Source: Ziziphus jujuba
Lineage: Eukaryota > Streptophyta > Magnoliopsida > Rosales > Rhamnaceae
Direction of reading: 5' to 3'
NCBI RefSeq assembly: GCF_031755915.1
Contig: NC_083382.1
Span: 15,451,501-15,515,500 of the forward strand
Length of the DNA stretch: 64,000 bases
In this document: positions 35,323-44,998 of the stretch, piece after piece
Position numbering within the stretch: the stretch's first letter is position 1
How the letters are laid out: each line of letters starts with the position of its first letter
Position numbers and translations under genes: made by a program
The notes under the pieces: model-generated
What the model was told of the DNA's origin: nothing
The model's database searches: none
What the model saw: only the letters and a program-made list of their open reading frames with translations

Positions 35323-35387
35323 TCTACTCCCCAGAAAGAAAACACAAGAAGACAGAAAACAAAAAACCAAAAATAAAAACAAAATAT

Positions 35388-35497
35388 AAGAAGAAACTGC
35401 TGGTTTTTCTAGTCTCTGGTGTACTACATGCTTCACTTGGTGTAGCAAATGCTGTTGTTGATGGAGTTTTAGAAGCATTAGATTGAATTTCATCCAT
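35388..35497 (-). pseudogene. Possible hAT transposase 5' fragment
   Basis: On the minus strand an ATG opens a frame reading MDEIQSNASKTPSTTAFATP and then a Ser/Thr/Glu-rich stretch. N-termini of plant hAT transposases ahead of the BED finger are often short and Ser/Thr/Pro-rich like this. The position inside a hAT-like element supports the idea, but no BED or dimerisation domain follows, so the call is weak. Confidence 0.25.
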
Positions 35498-35759
35498 CTA
35501 AAAATTATAATTATAATTATAAGAATCAAATCATATTAAGAAGGAAATTATATCATATAGCAGCAGCTAATATAAAAAATATAAATAATAGAATAAGTAA
35601 GGAAATATATACAAATATATAAAACTATGTATTATAGTCCAAATTAAAACCTGCCTTTTTTTTTTTTTTATTCAATAGTCATGATTTATGAGGATTTACA
35701 TACTACATACATAAATGATAGATAGATGCATACGTGTATGGACAAAATATGAGGAGCTA

Positions 35760-35870
35760 ATTGGCGGCCTCTATATATGTAAATTAATAAGGCATTAAAT
35801 ACATATAGTTGCTGAACCCACGTACATACGTAAATTAATAAGGCATTAAATATATATAGTTATATCATGT
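35760..35870. repeat. Short tandem duplication (~55 bp)
   Basis: GTAAATTAATAAGGCATTAAA then TA(C/T)ATATAGTT occurs at about 35779 and 35830, with similar GAACCCA tails. Confidence 0.7.
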
Positions 35871-36793
35871 ATTGTGAACCCATGTTTGATGGGTGTGGAA
35901 ATTTTGCTTCAATTAATTAATTACCCAACCCAGCCTTGCCTTTCCCCCAAATATTACTGCTCCCATTTTTTCAATTAATTTTTTCTACTCTCTTTCTATG
36001 ACTACAACTTTCTCCCCAATTTCTTTCACGGTTTGATACGAGATTATATTTATTTTTTGCTGAATTGAAATCTTACTTTCTGAATTATCCATTTACATTT
36101 TCATTGTCATTTTTTTTTTCATTTCCTGTCTATTGTATATATAAATATAAACTACACAAGCAAAAAAATGACAAGAGTAAATAAACTAAATAATGTATTT
36201 TTGAAAATTATGGAAACTTACCAGAAGAAAAGACAAGAAAAGAAACTGATGAAGGAGATTGTCGTATCTAAATCGGGGGGAGAAGTTGGAGACTCGATGG
36301 AATATTAAGGGCAAACCCTTCCAACTTTGAAACATGTGATTCCCTTCCTCCTTTGTTTTTACGAGAAACGTTTTTTTTTAAACTCACCAGCCCATAATAC
36401 AAAAGCCCATAAAAATTGGAAGCACAATATTAATTGCTTCCTTTTTTTTTTTTTTTTTTTTCCCCTGGTTTCGTAAGTCTCAATCTGTGTCAGTACAGGA
36501 AGTAAAAGATGTGCGCAGGTAAAACTCGAGTCGGGTTGGGTAAAGTCAGGTTTTTAATTTATAACCCGAAACCCAACCCAATTAATTTTGGTTAAAAAAA
36601 ACTAACCCACGACCCATTCAAATTATATCAGTTTCTTTAATTATTGGGTTGGGTTGGGTCGAATTGATCAAATTGATGGATTTTTTTAACAGGCCTAATA
36701 AATAGTGCCAATCTTACCTACATAAGGGAGTTCTCTTGAGAGTATGAGGCAAAGTTAGTTGTAACTTCTCATTTTGTGAATAAAATTTCCTTA

Positions 36794-37170
36794 GGATACG
36801 TTTGGTTTATGGAATAGATAGTGGAATAGAATAAGGATTTCTAAAATTTTGATATTCCTTTATCTGGTTGGATTTTTAAAATTTCTCTTATCTATTCCTA
36901 TGGAATCCAAATTCCTTAAAATAAAGAATTGTTATTCCTTCTAAAAAGTTCAGAATCTATATTCCTTAAAATAACGGAATACAAAATACGCTACTTTAAG
37001 TTCTTTTTTTTTTATGCTTTGATATTTTTTTAGTTTCATATTAACCTTTTTGCCTTTTTTTTAACCAAACTAAATAATATGAATAGATTTTCTATTCCAC
37101 CTTTTTTATTCCTAGGAATTACTAATCGTTAATTTTTAGAAATAGTCATTCTTTTAACCAAACGTAACCT
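36794..37170. mobile_element. Tourist-like (PIF/Harbinger) MITE, 377 bp, in the left LTR
   Basis: The ends GGATACGTTTGGTT and AACCAAACGTAACC are inverse with one or two mismatches. They are flanked by TTA (36791-36793) and TTA (37171-37173). A 3-bp TTA duplication and a G-rich TIR containing GTTTGGTT are typical of Tourist elements. The other LTR (43298-43598, minus) lacks the 377 bases and has a single TTA at the site. Confidence 0.85.
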
Positions 37171-37195
37171 TAGTATTTTCTTTTCTTTCAAAATT

Positions 37196-37208
37196 GGTAT
37201 CAGAGCCA
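37196..37208 (+). other. Retroelement primer-binding site (initiator Met-tRNA type)
   Basis: TGGTATCAGAGCC lies four bases after the LTR end TTTCA. The inverted counterpart is at 43281-43293. Confidence 0.85.
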
Positions 37209-37620
37209 TACCTTTAAATCTTCCATCTAAGAGCCTTCCTTCTAAGAGCCAACCATTGAAAATCCACCTCGCTTAGTTCCAATCCTTCAATCAACTTAGT
37301 AATTCAAAATATGCTCTGTGGTTGCAGCATAGTCTAATCTTTCATAATAGAAAAAAAATACTACGTATTTATAGTCATCTGGTTTGTTTTTCCAATTATT
37401 TCAGAGCATTGAAATAAGACCAGGAATTGGAGTAGAAAAAAGGGTAATAGCTGTAGTGATGTGTTGTAGGCACTATAAGACCTAAGAACTCTTCTTTAAT
37501 TTTCCTAAAAGTCCTTATCTTTTATAAATCCTACTCTAGGTATTAAGATCATGACAGAAATAACCACAACCAGTAACCTAATATCATATACTCAAACCCA
37601 TGAAAACCATGTACATAACT

Positions 37621-38200
37621 TCTACTACAAAGCCCAATGGTAAAAATCCATCCTTCCTCTTCTTCTTCAAATCCTTCTTTAGATTCTTTGGCTCTTCATC
37701 TACTTAACAAATATCAATATTACAAACTATCTCCCACCAAACAATTCTTAAAAACAATAATCCCTACTATAGCCTCAAAATTAACTTCTATCTACAAGTC
37801 CTCAGAAGTATTTGTCCAGATAGTAAATACTTCCAACCATGAAACATACCTCCCTCTTCTTACTGAAAAAGAAATCAAGAGGTACAGAGATCAAGGCTAC
37901 AGTTACATATTGGTGCCATAAGGATAAGCTTACAACCTATTTTTATAGGAGGCAAAAATGTTACATGTATAGTAGCTTTGCTAGATAATAGATAGAATAC
38001 TTTTGGAGATGCTCTCATCAATATGATTCAAGCAGGACTCAATAATGATCATGTGGTGATCAAGATCGAGCTAAACTGCATGCTTGATCTAACAAAGCCA
38101 AACATTGCCGACGCATTGCAAGTGATGATCCAACTGTTTGGAGCAAATATGAAGCCTAGAGAAACTGCTTTAGCACTCCACCATACAAGGACTTAAAAAG
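37621..38200 (+). pseudogene. Movement-protein-like (30K superfamily-related) region of the retroelement, left arm, broken
   Basis: The first frame (37637-37921, 94 codons) begins Ser-rich and ends LPLLTEKEIKRYRDQGYSYI. A shift of frame then gives text with GGKNVTCIVALLD and NIADALQVMIQLFGANM. The order 'Leu-Thr-x-Glu-Glu-Ile ... Gly-Tyr-Ser', then a conserved Asp region, then 'DAL ... G-x-N/D-M' resembles the 30K-type movement-protein-like domain known from caulimovirids and carried by some plant LTR elements. That reading rests on pattern memory and could instead be a diverged gag region. At least one frameshift and several stops make it inactive. The matching region of the inverted arm is about 42150-43200 (-). 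Confidence 0.35.
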
Positions 38201-38280
38201 TGCAGCCGCATCTCTTTTCCATGTATCACGATTTGGCTCCAAAAGTTCAAGTCTATGGTGATGCTCAAGTTTAGAATCCT

Positions 38281-40053
38281 ATGCTTAACACCAATAGAGA
38301 ACTTACTTTTCCAGCTCAAGGGAAGAATAGTTATAAACAAAAAAGACAACAGCAAGTGATATATGATGAAGCCAAGATATCAAAAGAATATGATGGAATA
38401 GTATTAATATCCTTTCCTACTCAGACTCAATCAATGTACAGGACATACCCCTATCGGCTGTCCACACATGCTAAGACAATCTATATCTCACCACCATCAA
38501 ATATACCTGGTAGAAAATGTGCAAGCTTTAGAAGATAATTTCTGTTAAAATGTCTTAGAAGAATTTACTGTTGGAAAATGGATGGTAAGAAAATCCAAAC
38601 TTAAAGACATTTTTCCAATTGGATCAACAATCAATTGGAGTAATTTCAATAGTAAAGCTCACAATAAGATGCTAACTAGTATCTCTGAAAGGTAGCAATA
38701 TCAAATTCAACAAACAGAATAGATTATGAAATTAGAGAAAAAATTCCTCTGACAACTCCAAAACCATCAAGAAGAAGGAGACGTGTATAGCCTCGAAATT
38801 CTATCACGTCTTCATCAATAATGATGATTCAATATAAATCTGTAAAAGATATGGAAGCTTCAAGACAAAGGTTACTCAACAAGTCAAAAAGGTCCCACAA
38901 GCAAAAGAAGAACAAAAATTTATCTTTTCAAAGATCGATCTAAATGACATCTGAGAAGAAAATTATAGTGGAAATCCAAGATCATTCTGGAGAAGATACG
39001 ATCACCTCCACCAACACCTTGGCCCGTATAACCAAATGGTTGGGATGATGAGGATAACTTCAAAGATGAAACTTCCCAAGGAAGCTACAATATTGTTTCC
39101 CAAACTTTGGAAACAATAGAAGAAGGATATGTAAAAATGAAAAATCTAGCATATCATTTTCAACAGGATATGAGAGTCAGAGGCCAAAATCCTTTGTAAT
39201 AGACATAGCCAATTGAAGATCTTTTAGCTTGTAGCCAAATACTCAGTGGATACGATCATTTCATTGGATTGGAGAGTCATCTATAACAGCTTCAAATAGA
39301 CAAGTTCCATGTGAACAATAACAGGGACACCAAGAACTAAGGACATAGAGAATTTTGTTGAAATTTCAAAAAGATCAAGGATCATAGTTTCACATGCTCC
39401 TGATGACAAACAATTCTGGGATATCAACAAAATAGAACTAGAACAAAGACTGCAATATCTTGAAAAGATGCAGCGTGGGGAGAAGGAGAAAGTCTCAGAA
39501 ACCTAACATTAGAATTAAGAGAAATTATAGAACGGATAACCACTGGATTCGTTGGGTCATTAAGGGGTCACTAAGAAGATGGTGATTGAATCTCAGATAA
39601 AAAGTTAAAGAAGCATGTTTCAGAGATCCTCAACCTATAAATAGACTTATTGACCAAATGACTATTGAATCTACAATAACCAAAACAGAAGATGGCAAAA
39701 AAGGCAGAAAAAAAGTTTATGCATAATAAGTGTTGTGATGTTAGAAAGTTAAAAGAACACTGCATGAGGGCATAGGCAAAAATAATGATATGCTGAAAAG
39801 ATCTTTCCTCTTAAATATGCCTTCACCAATAGCAGAACTCATTGAAGCAAAATTGAAAGTAAAGAATATCCAAGATCTTACTTATACAAACCTTGCTAAA
39901 ATCTATGCAATGGCAGATGAAATACTACAAGAATACTGCTATAACCAAAAACTTAAAAAGATGATTAAGTAGGGAGAAAAAGCTTCAATAACAAAATATT
40001 GCAAGTAGGATATTCAAAAATTTGGTTGCAATGAATCAAGCCCATTCAGTTGG

Positions 40054-40090
<37 letters not shown>

Positions 40091-40110
40091 AAAGAAGATA
40101 AAAAAAAAAA
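38281..40110 (+). pseudogene. Degenerate gag-like remnant, left arm
   Basis: A broken lysine/glutamine-rich coding remnant follows the previous region; 38281-38538 is the longest open piece. It shares residues with the better-preserved minus-strand counterpart at 41730-42149 (DEAKISKE, then SYxRQINLVENVQ-like text). The segment after about 38790 is unique to this arm. It includes a Glu/Lys-rich open piece (39790-39972) and a ~28-base poly(A) run at 40060-40087. Many stops. Confidence 0.45.
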
Positions 40111-40196
40111 AAAAAAACTCAAAAAAGTGAAAGCCTTACAAAGGAAAACACTATAAGTTAATCAAAAGGAGACGAGCTCCTAAACCAACTTACAAA

Positions 40197-40238
40197 TGTT
40201 TCCTTTGTAGAAGAAAAGGTCATTGGTTGAAACAGTGT
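40197..40238 (+). pseudogene. CCHC zinc-knuckle remnant of gag, left arm
   Basis: The translation CFLCRRKGHWLKQC has the C-x2-C-x4-H-x4-C spacing of a retroelement nucleocapsid knuckle. In the inverted arm (about 41565-41610, minus) the first and last cysteines are replaced by Arg and Tyr, so only this arm keeps the motif. Confidence 0.7.
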
Positions 40239-40514
40239 CCAAATAAAAGAAAAGCTTCTCAACATCTCATCCAGCTAATTAAGATGTCAAACTTCAAAGA
40301 TAATGAATATCGATGGACAATATCCTCAATTGATACGATAAGGGCATATGAGACCGATTCCTCAACTGCAGAATAAGAATCATCAACAAATGATTTATCA
40401 GAGGAAGAAAACTAGGTATCCACACTTTATGAAAAGGTTGATCTATTCTATATACCTGGAGAATACTTTCGCCTATATATAAAAATCGTGTTAAAGCATC
40501 TGGACAAATCGATA

Positions 40515-40680
40515 GCTTTAATTGCCCTCGTAGATACATGAGCAACTGTATCAATGATACATAGCAACTGTCTACCTAAAACATATTGGATCCCCACAAA
40601 CATGACCTTTACTTCAGTTTTTTGAAAACTATTTTCTAGTTCTTTCTATATAAAATCCTGTTAATGTCCAAGTCTCTCCC
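40515..40680 (+). pseudogene. Retroelement aspartic protease remnant, left arm
   Basis: The active-site region reads ALVDT, then a stop (TGA, 40539-40541) where glycine of the DTG motif is expected, then ATVSMIHS. The inverted arm has an intact ALIDTGAAISMIHS at about 41230-41290. The nonsense change at the catalytic motif shows the left copy is dead. Confidence 0.65.
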
Positions 40681-40815
40681 ACATTACAACAGATACACTC
40701 TTTTTAAATCTTCAACCAGTCAAAAGAAGATGTTATTTTTGGTATTGACTTTCTCGGCTTTTGGTCACCCTTTTCATTTCATGCTGATGGTTTCGAAGTC
40801 CATTCTTAGGATATT

Positions 40816-40984
40816 GATGGTTTTCATTGTATGGGAGACAAACAAAGTATTTTTTTTTTTTCCAAAATTTATTTGGTCTGTAGGCATAGCATTGCAACAA
40901 AAGTTGTTTTTCTTATTCAAATTATTTTTCTTGTATTTCACCTACCCCAAAAAGTTTGTGTTTGGTTACCTACGGAATTTTATA
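40816..40984. other. Central spacer of the inverted dimer
   Basis: About 170 bases separate the two arms, with no clear self-complementarity. It contains a T-run (40849-40861) and no recognisable motif. It probably derives from the sequence downstream of the protease in one arm, so the real inversion junction lies at one of its edges. Confidence 0.55.
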
Positions 40985-41139
40985 TTGAAAATAGACTTAG
41001 AGACCATCAGTATGAAATGAAAAGGGTGACCAAAGGGTGAGGAAGTCAATACCAAGAATAACATTTTCTCGTGAATGGTTAAAAATGTAAAAAGAGTATC
41101 TTTGTTGTAATGTGGGAGAGAGTTAAATATTGACGGGTT

Positions 41140-41514
41140 TTATATAGAAAGAACTAGAAAATTGTTTTCCAGAAGCTGGAGAAATGTCATTGTTATGGGG
41201 ATCCAGCAGGTTTTAGGTAGATAGTTGCTATGTATCATTGATATAGCTGCTCCTGTATCTATCAAGGCAGTTAAAGCTATCGACTTGTCCAGCTGATTTA
41301 ATACGATTTTTATATATGGGGCGAAATTTTTCTGTAGATATATAGGATAGATTAACATTTTCAGAAAGTGTCGATACCTAGTTTTATTCCTTTGATAAAT
41401 CATCTGTTGATAATTCTGATTCCAAAGTTGAGAAATCAGTTTCATATGCCCATATCGCATGAATTGAGGATGTGGTCCATTGATATTCATCATCCTTAAA
41501 GTCTGACATGTCAA
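41140..41514 (-). pseudogene. Retroelement aspartic protease region, right arm
   Basis: An open frame of 124 codons contains ALIDTGAAISMIHS, the D-T-G-A active site of a retroelement aspartic protease, preceded by an acidic/aromatic linker and followed by PKTCWIPITMTF. The frame is open but isolated: the upstream knuckle is mutated and the downstream polymerase is missing. It is listed as a remnant. Confidence 0.7.
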
Positions 41515-41729
41515 TTAGCTAGATGAGATGTTGAGGAGGTTTTCTTTTATTTGGATACTGTTTTGACCAATGACCTTTTTTTTCACAAAGAAACGTCAGT
41601 TGGCTTAGGAGCTCGTCTCCTTTTGATAAACTTGTAGCATTTTCCTTTGTAAGATTTTCTCCATGCTTGACCATCTTTTTGAGTCCCCTCTCCTTCTTTT
41701 GATGGTTTTGGAGCTGTCAGAGGAATTCT

Positions 41730-42149
41730 TTATCTAATTTGTTGAATCTCATGCATAATCTGTCTTGTCTGTTGAATTTTATAATGTTGCCTTTCAAAGA
41801 TACTGTTTAGCATTTCATTTTGAGTTTTACTGTTGAAATTACTCCAGTTGATTGTTGATTCAATTGAACCAATGTCTTTAGGTATGAGTTTTCTTACTAA
41901 CCATTTTTCAATAGTAAATTCTCTTAAGACATTTTGACAGAAATTATCTTTTGGAGCTTGCACATTTTCTACCAAGTTTATTTGACGATTATGAGATATA
42001 GATTGTCTTAGCATGTGCAGACAGCTGGTAGGGGTATGTCCTCTAACTTGGCACCTTTCACAGGGATACATTGGTTGAATCTTAGTAGAAAAGGATATTG
42101 ATACCCTTCTATTAGATTCTTTTGATATCTTGGCTTCATCATGTATCAC
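41730..42149 (-). pseudogene. Gag-like remnant with a zinc-finger-like CxxC...H...C, right arm
   Basis: This 139-codon open frame starts MIHDEAKISKESNRR. It includes PCERCQVRGHTPTSC, a Cys/His motif of C-x2-C-x4-H-x5-C form, then a Gln/Arg-rich tail. It is the best-preserved piece of this retroelement family in the window. The left-arm counterpart is frameshifted over the Cys/His part. Confidence 0.6.
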
Positions 42150-43280
42150 CTGTTATTGTCTTCTTTGTTAATAATTACTAAGTAAGTTCTCCAGTGGTGT
42201 AAAGCACTCGAGCATCATCATAGTCTTGAACTTTTAGAGCCAAATCATGATCTATGGAAAAGAGATGCAGTTGCACTTTGTGAGTCATTGTATGGTGGAG
42301 TGCTAAAGCAGTTTCTCTATGCCTCATGTTTGCTTCAAATAGCTTAATCATCACTTGTTAAGTGTCTACAATGTTTAGCTTTGTTGGATCAAGCGTGCAG
42401 TTTGGCTCGATCTGGATCACCACATGACCGTTGTTGAGTCGTGCTTGAATCATAGTGATGAGAGCATCTCCAAAAGTATTCCATCTGTTGTATGGCAAAG
42501 CTACTAGGCATGTGACGTTTTTGCCTCCTATCAAGATAGGTTGTAAGCCTAGCCTTATGGCACCAATATGTAATGCTCTGTGGCCTTGATCTTAGTACCT
42601 TTTGACTTCTTTTTCAGTAAGAAGAGAGTGGTATATTTCATGTTTAGAAGTATTTACTATTTGAACAGATATTTCTGAAGACTTGTAGATAGAAGTTAGT
42701 TTTAGAAGTTAATTTTGAGGCTCTAGGAGGGATTATTGTTTTTAAAAATTATTTGATGGGAGATAATTTGTAATATTGATATGGGTTAAGTGGATGAAGA
42801 GCCAAAGAACCTAAAGGAGGATTTGAAGAAGAATGATGGGTTTCTAATCATTAGGCTTCATAGTAGAAGTTATCCACATATTTTTCATGGGTTTGAGTAT
42901 ATGGTATTTGGTTGTTGATAGTGGTTATTTCAGCCATGATCTTAATACTTAGAGTAGGATTTATAATACACAAGGATTTTCAGAAAAATTAAAGAAGAAT
43001 TCTGAGGGTTTTACGACATCTACAACACATCACAATAGCTATTGCCCTCCTTTTTTCCTTAATTCTTGATCCTATTTCAAAGCTCTGAAATAACTGGAAA
43101 ACCAAACCAAATGACTATAAATACCTAGTATTTTTCTTTATTGTGGAAGATCAGATTACGCTGCAACCACATAGCAGACTTTGAATTACTAGGTTGATTG
43201 AAGGATTGCAACTAAGACGGGTGGGTTTTAGATGGTTGGCTCTTGGAAGGAAGGCTTTTAGATGGAAGATTTGGAGGTAT
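42150..43280 (-). pseudogene. Right-arm copy of the movement-protein-like region and leader, degenerate
   Basis: This segment is the inverted counterpart of 37209-38340, recognisable by shared blocks such as the region around 42430-42560 (matching 37925-38100) and the Ser-rich start near 42830. It has more stops than the left arm and no long open frame. Confidence 0.5.
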
Positions 43281-43297
43281 GGCTCTGATACCAATTT

Positions 43298-43598
43298 TGA
43301 AAGAAAAGAAAATATTAAGAAAATTTTATTCACAAAATGAGAAGGTACAACTAACTCTACTTCTTACTTTTAAGGGAACTCCCTTATATAGGCAAGATTG
43401 GCACTATTTACCATGCCATGTGTACATAATTAACATCACTTCTTCTACATATCCTTTTAGTACAATAAGATTCCTATATTTACATCATTTTATCATAAAT
43501 AAAGATTCCTATATTAAATACATAATATAATTATTTAATATACGTATTTATGACACATACTATACAAGATTCTTTATTCTTTACTTTATGTCTTATCA
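43298..43598 (-). repeat. Right LTR of the inverted dimer (301 bp, uninterrupted)
   Basis: Read on the minus strand it starts TGATAAGACATAAAG and ends TTTTCTTTCA just before the primer-binding site. It contains TATATAAGGGAGTTCCC (about 43380, minus), a plausible TATA region of the LTR promoter. It carries the empty sites of both the hAT-like and Tourist-like insertions found in the left LTR. Confidence 0.8.
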
Positions 43599-43703
43599 TA
43601 TTTTAATTTTTCTAATCAAAATTTTAATTGAAAAATAAAAAAATCATTTAAATACAAAGGAAAAAATGTTGAGGTTTAGGGTCAGCGAGTTGCAGATCTC
43701 ACA

Positions 43704-43779
43704 ATGATTTTATCTATGGTTCCTCTCGATCGCAATAGCACAGCTTATGATTATGGTCTTTCGACAACAACAAAGCTAG
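43704..43779 (+). other. Open reading frame at the left flank of the Harbinger insertion
   Basis: ATG at 43704 opens a frame that is still open at the TAG target duplication (43777-43779). If the element and one TAG are removed in thought, the same frame stays open through 49568-49673 up to a poly(A) run. A coding or processed-transcript origin of the target is possible. I do not recognise the product. Confidence 0.35.
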
Positions 43780-44103
43780 CGGCCTGTTTGGCCAGCTGTT
43801 TTCAGAACAGTTTTCTGTTCTTGAAAACAGAAATTTATTTCCAAAACAATTTTATACCTGTTTGGCCATTTGTTTCTAAAAACAAGTTCTGAAAATAAGT
43901 TAAAAAATAAAATAAAATTGGGAAAACATCAAAAAGATGTTTCCACCTGTTCTCTCACCTTGGCCTCTCTTGTCTCTCACCTTCGTCGCTCGACCAGCCC
44001 CTTCACTGGCTTGCGAAACGTTCACCGCTCGTCAACCCACGCACACCAGCTAATCTTCATCGAACAGATCTCGAATAGTCAGCCGTGCCTTCAATAAAAA
44101 CAG

Positions 44104-44860
44104 ATCTCTGCTGAAGTTCACCGATCTCTGCTGAAGTTCACCGATTAGGTTTTTCTCTCTTCTCAAATCTTTCAATACTGGTTGGATTCTCTGTTGATAA
44201 ATTGTGTTTGTAATTTTTTTAGATTTGGGTTTAATTGCTTATTATTGATTATGAATTTTTCTTGGGTTTAATTGCTCATACCAATTCCACGATATGGCAA
44301 AAAAAATTCAGTCGGGACAATAGTGATTCCAATTCCATCAAAGAAATTAAATTAGGAAGTTCTGAATAATAATTTCTATTAGTTAATAATACAGCTATTT
44401 CACTTCACCCACTTCTTTTACAATAGCGGTTTTTGGTAAAACTCTCTTTTTCTCATGGAGATGTTGATGATGATGATGAAGAGGTTGGCTCAGTTTCTGG
44501 TTCTGGACTTATGAAGAGCAGAGTCTTTTAGAAATATATGCAGGAGGAGTAAAGCTAGTTTCCAGCTCTTCTCCATTTTTGTAGTAGAGGACACCCAAGA
44601 TGATTATTTGATGGATCCTCTTGTAAGGTTGTCCAAATACGGCTGCAGCATTAAAGAGAGTGAAAAAAAAAATGGTAGGGTTAATTAGTCCTTCAATAAG
44701 TCGTGACTGAAGTTTTTTTGCCATATTGAATTTCCCTTTTCTATGCCTTTGCTTTTTTGGTGATCTGGGTAAAAAGCTATACAGAAGTGTGTGGGTATTT
44801 TCTTTTTTTGCTGTGAGACAAGGACGCCTAAAGCTTTGGGTCTGCAACACTCTTCCATTT
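44104..44860. other. 5' region of the Harbinger element, no gene recognised
   Basis: A minus-strand open frame at 44509-44850 (113 codons) has a basic first half and a hydrophobic stretch, but I do not recognise it. A duplicated 20-base unit CTGCTGAAGTTCACCGAT occurs at about 44108 and 44128. Confidence 0.35.
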
Positions 44861-44998
44861 AGTTAAAGTAGTGAACCAAAATACAGGACCAGTTGATAAT
44901 TAAATCTTAATAGTTTCTTTTAACAAATTAATTTTCTTTACAATCAATTTATATATAAACTGGCAGGCTGCTCTGCTCATAAAGAAGAAATGACTTAC

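Larger units (their letters stand above)
33179..36698. mobile_element. hAT-like element inserted in the left LTR
   Basis: The flanks are an exact 8-bp duplication TAAATAGT (33171-33178 and 36699-36706). The right LTR of the dimer holds the empty site with a single TAAATAGT, which confirms the insertion limits. The ends AGGGTGTAAACGAGTCGGG and AACAGGCCTAA are only loosely inverse. Subterminal regions at both ends carry GGGTTGGGT/ACCCAACCC repeats, like the hAT elements elsewhere in the window. The 3.5-kb interior contains a ~1.75-kb solo LTR and a possible transposase 5' fragment at 35388-35497 (-). Confidence 0.7.
32973..37191 (+). repeat. Left LTR of the inverted dimer, split by two insertions
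   Basis: The LTR pieces are 32973-33178, 36707-36793 and 37174-37191, together about 310 bases. They align in order with the uninterrupted LTR at 43298-43598 on the minus strand (shared TATAGTATG, ATATTAAATAATT, GGCATGGTAAATAGTGCCAA, CTTCTCATTTTGTGAATAAAA). The 5' limit is approximate because the start (TATCAAGA here against TGATAAGA in the other copy) is diverged. Confidence 0.75.
32973..43598. mobile_element. Retroelement inverted dimer (LTR + internal, then inverted internal + LTR), with nested insertions
   Basis: The left half is on the + strand: LTR (32973-37191, interrupted), primer-binding site TGGTATCAGAGCC (37196-37208), then remnants of coding sequence to about 40815. The right half repeats the same order on the minus strand from 43598 down to about 40985: LTR 43598-43298, primer-binding site 43293-43281, then the same coding remnants. 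Matching pieces of the two arms include the LTR ends (CTTTTCTTTCA), the segment CTAGTTCTTTCTATATAAAA and the CTCTCCCACATTACAACA block (40674 and 41103-41121). Only ~170 bases at 40815-40985 are unpaired. The right arm lacks about 1.3 kb that the left arm has (around 38790-40110). Both arms end just after the protease region; no reverse transcriptase was recognised. Numerous stops and frameshifts show both arms are dead. Confidence 0.75.

Noticed and set aside
40060..40120. Poly(A) run as evidence of a processed retro-insertion
   Set aside because: It lies inside the retroelement left arm between gag-like text and the zinc knuckle. It is more simply an expanded lysine-codon tract of the element.
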